7,356 nucleotides of DNA, taken from NCBI GenBank assembly GCA_964370795.1, contig CAYJME010000172.1:1-7356 (forward strand). The letters run 5' to 3'. Shown piece after piece: positions 6,201 through 7,356 of the stretch. Below the pieces are notes generated by a model. That model was not told the DNA's origin, ran no database searches, and saw only the letters and a program-made list of their open reading frames with translations. Made by a program: the position numbers and the translations under genes. The stretch comes from JAHFOW01 sp964370795 (GTDB taxonomy: Bacteria; Planctomycetota; Brocadiia; Brocadiales; Brocadiaceae). Every line of letters starts with the position of its first letter. Positions within the stretch are counted from its first letter, which is position 1.

Positions 6201-7356
6201 CGCCGGCGAATTGCTGTCTGTGGCCGATCCAATGGGTCACCTGACTGCTTATGGCTACGATGCGACCGGAAATCTACTGACCATCACGGACGCCAACGGG
6301 CATGTCACGACATTCGGCTACGACGAACTCGGCCGGCAGGTCGAGAAGATCTGGCCGGACTCCTCCTACGAAACCTTTGGTTACGACCTCAACGACAACC
6401 AAACCAGCCACCGCCTGGCCGACGGTCAGACCAACACCTATCTGTACAACGAAATGGGCCGTTTGACCCAGGTCGATTATTTCGACGGCCAGAGGGTGAA
6501 CTATACCTATACAGCAGATGGGCTGCAGCAGACGGTCGTTGACGGGCGCGGAACGACGAATCATGCCTATGACAATCAAGACCGCCTGATCGGCATCACC
6601 CAGCCGGATGGGCAGGTCGTGAGTTACAGTTACGATGCCGCTGGCAACCGCCTTTCCATGACGACGCCAGCGGGGACGATATATTATAGCTATGACGGCG
6701 CCGGCCAGCTTGCCAGTGTTACAGGCGCATCCGGGGCTGTCAGCAGTTACACCTATGACGCTGCCGGCCTGCGCACGCAGCTCGTTCTGCCCAACGGCGT
6801 CACCATCGATTGCAGTTACGATGCGCTCGGCCGCCTGACGAGCATCGATCAGCATTTGGGCGCTGCGACGCTGGCTTCATACGCCTACACGCTCGATCCG
6901 GCCGGCAACCGCCTGTCGCTGACCGAAGTGGACGGCTCGTCGATCCAGTGGGCGTACGACGACGCCTACCGGCTGGCGAGCGAAACGCGCCGCGACGCCA
7001 GCAATGCGGTCGCCTACCTGGCAGATTTCACCTACGACGCGGTAGGAAACCGCTTGACCCAGACGGTTAGTGGCGTCGCCACGCAATACACCTACAACGA
7101 TCTGGACCAGTTGCTCACCGCCGGCGTGGCCCAATACCAGTACGATGGGCGCGGCAACCTGGCGCGGGTGACCAATGGAACAGACGTTACGCAGTACGCC
7201 TATGACGCCGCCGATCGCCTGAGCGGCGTGACCCTGCCGGATGGAACCGCCGTTGCGTACACATACGATGCTGTCGGGCGGCGCGTCCGGCAGAGTGTGG
7301 CAGCGCAGGTCACCAATTACCTGTGGGATGAGCTCTCGCCTTACGGCGACGTGGTG
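280..7356 (+). CDS. Giant SBBP-propeller / Ig / PA14 / RHS (YD-repeat) protein, 3'-truncated by window edge
   Basis: One uninterrupted frame of 2359 codons starts at ATG 280 behind a strong RBS and runs off the window without a stop. Modules in order: hydrophobic N-terminus (residues 9-27), pre-SBBP module (83-311), seven SBBP blades (312-787), Big_1-like Ig (792-890), PA14-like (896-1096), second Ig (1100-1194), proline-rich linker (1197-1205), third beta-sandwich (1208-1304), RHS entry module (1305-1498) and about 40 YD repeats (1499-2359). Known RHS/YD repeats build hollow beta-cocoons that enclose a C-terminal, often toxic, domain; SBBP, Ig and PA14 modules are typical of extracytoplasmic binding proteins. 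I infer a secreted or surface-anchored protein with a binding front half and an RHS shell. Fourteen cysteines are present; twelve fall in close pairs, consistent with an oxidising compartment. The YLWDELSPYGDVV ending suggests that the RHS-associated core and C-terminal tip follow outside the window. The function and any cargo cannot be stated. Confidence 0.97.
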   Translation, partial: MFCSHLLNAVHWILVFQLIFQPIVTTLPQPRKTLAQSIQIPSASRTEAGQKPFLADSAGSALAQQFHPLDSPTRSALANLSRLPLSFIPNAGQTNPAARFLVKSLGGTLFFTPTGVVLLLPNPKNVLNPDAPGGRETRLDRLPASAVWIQYLDSNLSAQLTGADPLPGEVNYLMGNNPKKWMTHLPTYAGVDYHELYAGIDLRYEGREGHLKSVYRVAPGADPAAIRWQYKGATGISIDDAGSLVIALPASGNPTGSTTLLEKAPVSWQDIGGTWVPVTTRYAVDADGLVHFVFPEGYNPNQPLVIDPELSYSTFLGSSGSEIGMAIVSGADGSAYVTGSTSSSDFPTVGPLQVYSAGEDVFLAKLNPAGDTLLFSTFLGGSGDDKGRGIALDTQERIALVGETESSNFPTVAAYDSTYAGGTCPSGPCDDVFVAALTSDGSALRYSTYLGSNQDEEGEEIAVDANGVLHLTGWTTSSGFPTWNGFDTTFGGGTCSGEPCSDGFLVSIDPSLNGTSSLRYGTFLGGNNMDKAVDLALDSAGEVHLTGYTRSSDYPVLTPWQASRAGNRDAFLTKINTSLSGSASLRYSTFLGGADDDRGAGVAVDAEGRVYLTGLTRSDNFPLASPLQAARSGTTCDGAPCSDAFVSHLDLSSNTLRYSTYLGGSHEDEGLDIVVDGTGSASLIGYTRSSDFPVQAALQPTKGADSCATPPCADAMVTKVDSAGQLVYATFLGGSAEDYGVAISANGSGSVYLTGYTFSSDFPTTTGAYDLTFSGIKSDTFVAKITTATIPSPLQDATLELAPSAAGPNVTGTEQAFTLTLKDHAGMPLAAVTLQIVVTGPNTLTATATTDANGLASFTYSGAANGTDSVQATATDDAVQIVSNTATVQWVTPLETVTTSTIWGRFFQSDNTGVFNITPSTLPVFSQAFPSINFNPPSGTVPGNTSGVNEWTRPFTNVTMDLTSQYAGTIVAQGDGYQAGVGTLNAFNAVFTGQFTIAQAGDVTYDFYSDDGFIFGVGNRATRVSGVYTNPPTSGMTPFENYPVMGSVNVPTSPVRNSVTVNFPEPGVYPFEIDYSECCGWQQALTLAVRETGYGVTPTAALVISPNAQQSHSIGLQQTFTITALDASGAALGNMPVLLRVQGINSQEIFAVTDGTGQVAISYTGNYPGADTVQAVAWAQGSITAYSAEVEVNWSRPTNPPPLPPDVPLSVPGWLGSPANQSTLTGLVPISLASGITLASGTLDYWPADHPEAAKPLATNLSGSGTLATLDTTVLANGSYIIRLQGTSTSGQQVNSGILVTVNGEYKPGRVHFSITDFTVPLVGLPITIGRTYDSLEKETSGDFGYGWSLAIGNPKVEVDQANNVTITMPNGKRSTFYFKPYAPSPWFGFLLVPKYLPEAGVYGSLTADGCSLLTISGGSTFCFPGSTYQATSFTYTDPYGRQYDLGADGSLHSVTDLNGNVLTFSAEGLNGSVGNLGVQFIRDGEGRITQIIDPEGNTYNYGYDDQGDLATVTAPGMTTSLVYHYDSGHYFLGADDPRGNPLIVDTYYPDGRLESETDALGNVFHYVYDINTRTTTVTNPDGGTIVSVYDANGKPLHQTDPIGQTTSYTYDANRNLLTQTDPLGHTTSYTYDGNGNRTSFKNALNQTYSTTYNQYGGPVTKTDALGNTQTIHYDARYLPTSITDELGTMASFTWDDHGSILTSTDSNGKLTSNTYDAYGNLISETDPLNHTRAYTYDLLGRQTTATDALGQTTYMAYDALGHLTTLTEPLGKVTQFEYDANGNQTAVVDPLGKRTTYTYDAANHQTRVDYPDGSFETTTYDWRGNALTHTDAAGHTTRNQYDLAGQLTSLTVADGTADAGTTSFGYDAAGRKTSQADPLGHTTSYTYDDAGRLLAITDALNHTTSYAYDAAGRRTSTTAAQNHTTLYAYDVRNRQTITTFADGTTTTLTYDGNGQKLSRTDQSGKTTLHSYDDAGELLSVADPMGHLTAYGYDATGNLLTITDANGHVTTFGYDELGRQVEKIWPDSSYETFGYDLNDNQTSHRLADGQTNTYLYNEMGRLTQVDYFDGQRVNYTYTADGLQQTVVDGRGTTNHAYDNQDRLIGITQPDGQVVSYSYDAAGNRLSMTTPAGTIYYSYDGAGQLASVTGASGAVSSYTYDAAGLRTQLVLPNGVTIDCSYDALGRLTSIDQHLGAATLASYAYTLDPAGNRLSLTEVDGSSIQWAYDDAYRLASETRRDASNAVAYLADFTYDAVGNRLTQTVSGVATQYTYNDLDQLLTAGVAQYQYDGRGNLARVTNGTDVTQYAYDAADRLSGVTLPDGTAVAYTYDAVGRRVRQSVAAQVTNYLWDELSPYGDVV
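304..360 (+). other. N-terminal hydrophobic segment (possible signal peptide or anchor), residues 9-27
   Basis: Residues 9-27 (AVHWILVFQLIFQPIVTTL) are strongly hydrophobic, and the first charged residues are R31 and K32, after the segment. A standard signal peptide carries K/R before the core; here the preceding residues contain only a histidine (H5). TLA-Q (33-36) could be a cleavage site. C3 is not in a lipobox. Export is therefore likely from position and hydrophobicity, but this could be an atypical signal peptide or an N-terminal anchor. Confidence 0.5.
526..1212 (+). other. Pre-SBBP N-terminal module (DUF7948-like), residues about 83-311
   Basis: The segment carries the landmarks of the domain that usually sits in front of SBBP propellers: FIPNAGQ (87-93), LFFTPTGVVL (109-118), NYLMGNNPKKW (171-181), YAGIDLRYEG (197-206), VAPGADPAAIRW (217-228), the P-V-SWQD motif (265-270), and the exit motif LVIDPELSYST, which leads straight into blade 1. 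The function of this module is unknown to me. The Pfam name is from memory; the module boundary is set by the first SBBP repeat. Confidence 0.75.
1213..2640 (+). repeat. Seven SBBP beta-propeller repeats, residues 312-787
   Basis: Seven copies of the SBBP repeat start at residues 312, 375, 446, 520, 587, 658 and 728, spaced 63-74 residues apart. Each has the form Y-S-T-[FY]-L-G-G, an acidic turn, [IV]-A-[VL]-D-x-x-G-x-[VL]-x-L-T-G-x-T-x-S-x-x-F-P. Each is followed by a linker and a D-x-F-[LV]-x-K-[IL] strand (for example EDVFLAKL, RDAFLTKI, SDTFVAKI). Seven copies is the number needed to close one seven-bladed propeller. Blades 2, 3, 5 and 6 carry a C-x4-C pair in the linker (424/429, 495/500, 636/641, 707/712). 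Propellers of this kind generally act as binding platforms; the ligand is not evident. The copies differ enough at DNA level that recent duplication is unlikely. Confidence 0.93.
2653..2949 (+). other. Big_1/invasin-like Ig domain 1, residues 792-890
   Basis: After the propeller comes an all-beta module with F-T-L-T-L-K-D near 817-823 and the hallmark TTDANGLASFTYSG (849-862), followed by GTDSVQATA (866-874) and ending in TATVQW (885-890). The T-D-x-x-G-x-a-x-F-x-Y-x-G turn is characteristic of bacterial Ig-like domain 1 (invasin/intimin type), which usually acts as a rigid extracellular spacer. A related copy lies at residues 1100-1194, beyond the PA14-like insert. Confidence 0.75.
2965..3567 (+). 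other. PA14-like domain, residues about 896-1096
   Basis: TIWGRFFQ (901-908) opens a ~200-residue segment. Its core reads FTGQFTIAQAGDVTYDFYSDDGFIFGVG, beginning at residue 991 (given only to show the fold signature), and it closes with GVYPFEIDYSE-CC-GWQQALTL (1067-1087). The pattern of a beta strand, Y-S-D-D-G-F turn, later Y-x-F-x-I-x-Y and x-L-x-L is that of PA14 and fibro-slime-type domains, which commonly bind carbohydrate. D1010-D1011 are candidate calcium or sugar-contacting residues by family analogy. The vicinal pair C1078-C1079 is unusual. Assignment is by eye. Confidence 0.6.
3577..3861 (+). other. Big_1-like Ig domain 2, residues 1100-1194
   Basis: FTITALDASGAAL (1120-1132), TDGTGQVAISYTG (1153-1165) and GADTVQAVAW (1169-1178) match Ig domain 1 position for position, and both modules end in tryptophan (W890, W1194). 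The two look like an internal duplication flanking the PA14-like domain. A proline-rich linker (residues 1197-1205, TNPPPLPP core) follows. Confidence 0.7.
3901..4191 (+). other. Third beta-sandwich (Ig-like) module, residues 1208-1304
   Basis: The segment begins GWLGSPANQSTLTGLVPISL and contains GTLDYW (1241-1246), TLDTTVLANGSYIIRLQG (1269-1286) and ILVTVNGEYKPG (1298-1309). The SPAN-x-S-T-x-x-G-x-V-P-I opening and G-S-Y-x-I-R-L-x-G strand are typical of Ig/fibronectin-like modules that precede an RHS shell. It directly abuts the RHS entry motif. It probably connects the binding front half with the RHS half; I cannot name a specific family. Confidence 0.55.
4192..4773 (+). other. RHS entry module before the YD array, residues 1305-1498
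   Basis: Y-K-P-G-R-V-H-F-S-I-T-D-F-T-V-P-L-V-G-L-P-I (from 1306) leads into IGRTYDS (1329-1335) and GDFGYGWSLAIG (1342-1353). This is the standard opening of RHS-family proteins (R-x-Y-x-S followed by G-x-F-G-x-G-W). Then come MPNGKRSTFYF (1369-1379), YTDPYGRQYDLGADGSL (1436-1452) and DLNGNVLTFS (1457-1466), diverged repeat-like turns that form the first wall of the shell. C1411 and C1423 form another close cysteine pair. Confidence 0.75.
4774..7356 (+). repeat. RHS/YD repeat array, about 40 units, residues 1499-2359 (continues past window)
   Basis: About 40 units of the form Y-x-Y-D-x-x-G-x-L-x-x-x-x-D-P-L-G-x-x-T were counted by eye. The anchor tyrosines fall on an exact 21-residue (63-base) register from Y1569 to Y1842 and again from Y1867 to Y2077. 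The break is a single 25-residue spacing in the unit with VADGTADAG. After 2077 the spacing loosens to 16-26 residues as the array nears the conserved core. YD repeats are known to coil into a beta-strand shell in RHS and Tc toxin C/B proteins. The final residues (Y2347-V2359) match the transition towards the RHS-associated core, but the core's protease-like Asp residues and the C-terminal tip are not in the window. The repeats are diverged at DNA level. Confidence 0.96.

Noticed and set aside
6274..6855. Minus-strand open frame (193 codons)
   Set aside because: Antisense shadow of the YD repeats. The plus-strand frame here has clear, diagnostic YD motifs.

Overview
The window holds one giant plus-strand gene with about 280 bases of leader in front of it. 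The open frame begins at ATG 280 and is still open at the last base (7356). That gives 2359 codons without a stop; the 3' end of the gene lies outside the window. No complete second gene, tRNA, rRNA, CRISPR array or insertion sequence was found.

The protein reads as a modular, probably exported cell-surface or toxin-delivery polypeptide. In order it has: a hydrophobic N-terminus; the module that usually precedes SBBP propellers (residues about 83-311); exactly seven SBBP beta-propeller repeats (312-787); a Big_1/invasin-like Ig domain (792-890); a PA14-like domain (896-1096); a second, related Ig domain (1100-1194); a proline-rich linker; a third beta-sandwich module (1208-1304); an RHS entry module (1305-1498); and about 40 YD (RHS) repeats (1499-2359). 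The sequence stops inside the repeat array at a YLWDELSPYGDVV-type motif. In RHS proteins of this kind I expect the RHS-associated core and a variable C-terminal domain to follow, but neither is visible.

The leader (1-279) is visibly more AT-rich than the gene. It has a candidate sigma70-type promoter (49-77). Downstream, a 14-15 base segment occurs twice direct and once inverted, so two mutually exclusive RNA hairpins can form (92-132 or 116-196). A third hairpin (200-225) and a strong Shine-Dalgarno sequence (265-274) come before the start codon. This could be a structured regulatory leader or a set of operator sites.

Organism: a bacterium with a moderately GC-rich genome. The SBBP plus Ig plus RHS architecture and the wording of the RHS motifs resemble proteins I associate with Chloroflexota (Anaerolineae and relatives), but this is recall without a search and should be held loosely. 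The most interesting points are the joining of a seven-bladed propeller to an RHS shell in one chain, the paired-cysteine loops in four of the seven blades, and the competing hairpins in the leader.
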